From: JBFXEO01 sp050180015
GTDB lineage: Bacteria > Bacteroidota > Bacteroidia > Bacteroidales > Tenuifilaceae
Assembly: GCA_050180015.1 (NCBI GenBank)
Contig: JBFXEO010000161.1
Coordinates: forward strand, 1 to 6,916
Reading direction: 5' to 3'
DNA length: 6,916 bases
Positions within the stretch are counted from its first letter, which is position 1. Every line of letters starts with the position of its first letter. The notes beneath the pieces were generated by a model. That model was not told the DNA's origin, made no database searches, and was given only the letters and a program-made list of their open reading frames with translations. The position numbers and the translations under genes are program-made. Shown one piece after another: positions 6,075 to 6,916 of this stretch.

Positions 6075-6916
6075 TTATTGATTCCCATTAATCAGGTTCC
6101 AATCTGCTTTTACCATTATTTTGACCAATTCCTCAAATTTAATTTTTGGTTCCCACCCAAGAAGCTTTTTGGCCTTCGAAAAATCTCCAATTAATAAATC
6201 GACCTCCGTTGGTCTGTAGTAATTCGGGTCAACTTCTACAATAACCCTTCCCGATGTTTTGTCAACGGCTTTCTCACCTACACCTTTTCCAATCCATTCT
6301 ATATCAATTCCTAGCTCCTGAAACGAAAGGGTCGTAAATTCTCTGACCGTATGAATTGTATTTGTAGCAAGAACAAAATCTTCGGGTTTATCATGCTGAA
6401 GAATCCGCCACATACCCTCAACAAATTCAGGAGCATAGCCCCAATCGCGCTTGGCATCCAAATTACCCAAATAGAGTTTTTCCTGCAATCCCGCCTTAAT
6501 CTTTGCGGCTGCAGCTGTTATTTTTCTGGTTACAAACGTTTCGCCCCGCCTGGGCGACTCATGATTAAATAAAATCCCATTACATGCGAACAAATTATAC
6601 GCCTCCCGATAATTTATAGTAATCCAGTATGCATATAACTTCGCCACGCCGTAAGGGCTTCTTGGGTAAAAGGGAGTTCTCTCGTTTTGAGGGAACTCCT
6701 GAGCCAATCCGTAAAGTTCACTTGTAGAAGCTTGGTAAAACCTAGTCTTAAGCCCGGTATCCTTAATTGCATCAAGGAAGCGTAAGGTTCCCACCGCATC
6801 AACCTCGGCCGTATATTCAGGAACCTCAAACGATACCTTTACATGGCTCTGAGCACCAAGGTTATAGATTTCATCTGGCTCAATTTTCTCAAGGATTCGA
6901 TTCAGATTGCTGGAAT
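6075..6916 (-). CDS. gmd: GDP-mannose 4,6-dehydratase, 5' end cut by window edge
   Basis: Gmd dehydrates GDP-D-mannose to GDP-4-keto-6-deoxy-D-mannose, the first committed step to GDP-L-fucose. The frame is open to the window edge and gives 279 C-terminal residues, the first complete codon being at 6912-6914. Numbered from there, I see N18-L-G-A-Q-S-H24 with V25-V27 following, the catalytic S63-T-S-E66, Y88-G-V-A-K92, the N77-to-R83-like stretch N117-H-E-S-P-R-R-G-E-T-F-V-T-R, and L143-G-N-L-D-A-K-R-D-W-G-Y substrate-binding region. Aligning T64/E66/Y88/K92 with Thr132, Glu134, Tyr156 and Lys160 of E. coli Gmd implies about 68 N-terminal residues, including the GxxGxxG loop, lie outside. An apparent GTG start at 6794 is an internal valine, since conserved Gmd sequence continues before it. 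It ends with TAA immediately before the fcl GTG. Confidence 0.96.
   Translation of the reverse strand, partial: SSNLNRILEKIEPDEIYNLGAQSHVKVSFEVPEYTAEVDAVGTLRFLDAIKDTGLKTRFYQASTSELYGLAQEFPQNERTPFYPRSPYGVAKLYAYWITINYREAYNLFACNGILFNHESPRRGETFVTRKITAAAAKIKAGLQEKLYLGNLDAKRDWGYAPEFVEGMWRILQHDKPEDFVLATNTIHTVREFTTLSFQELGIDIEWIGKGVGEKAVDKTSGRVIVEVDPNYYRPTEVDLLIGDFSKAKKLLGWEPKIKFEELVKIMVKADWNLINGNQ

Noticed and set aside
6075..6794. gmd beginning at a GTG at 6794
   Set aside because: The frame continues upstream with conserved Gmd sequence (NLGAQSHV and the following EVPEYTAEVDA) to the window edge, so this GTG encodes an internal valine and the gene is simply cut by the window.

Overview
The window is an internal segment of a surface-polysaccharide (O-antigen, capsule or exopolysaccharide type) biosynthesis cluster. 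Seven genes all read on the minus strand, so transcription runs from high to low coordinates. The order of transcription is: gmd (5' end outside the window), fcl, an extended-SDR nucleotide-sugar epimerase/reductase, a WecA/WbpL-type undecaprenyl-phosphate sugar-1-phosphate transferase, a Wzx-type flippase, a GT4 glycosyltransferase, and a polysaccharide deacetylase whose 3' end runs off the window at base 1. The deacetylase is easily missed because it has no stop codon inside the window.

The gene layout is extremely compact. gmd and fcl abut with no spacer. The fcl-SDR gap is 30 bases, followed by gaps of 4, 8 and 5 bases and then a 4-base ATGA overlap. There is no intergenic stretch above 30 bases. 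I see no terminator hairpin, RNA gene, mobile element, CRISPR array or convincing internal promoter. The genes look like one operon with translational coupling, and the operon promoter lies outside the window.

The DNA is AT-rich, Shine-Dalgarno sites are mostly weak, and Fcl is the long form (359 residues, with a central insertion relative to the roughly 320-residue enterobacterial enzyme). This fits Bacteroidota, but it is an inference and I cannot name a genus. Spot counts suggest the flippase region is more AT-rich than the deacetylase (17 of 60 G+C at 1801-1860 against 33 of 60 at 181-240). Such unevenness is common in glycan clusters that exchange genes.

Proposed joint role: Gmd and Fcl convert GDP-mannose to GDP-L-fucose. 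The SDR probably completes an N-acetylated 6-deoxyhexosamine nucleotide sugar, which the WecA/WbpL-like enzyme loads onto undecaprenyl phosphate to start the repeat unit. The GT4 enzyme adds a sugar, the flippase exports the lipid-linked unit, and the deacetylase may remove N- or O-acetyl groups. A polymerase (Wzy), further glycosyltransferases and a 4,6-dehydratase for the hexosamine branch are not in the window. I find no clear undescribed system here. The points worth a second look are the same-frame gmd/fcl junction, the non-canonical GT4 active-site motif, and a deacetylase that lacks a signal peptide.
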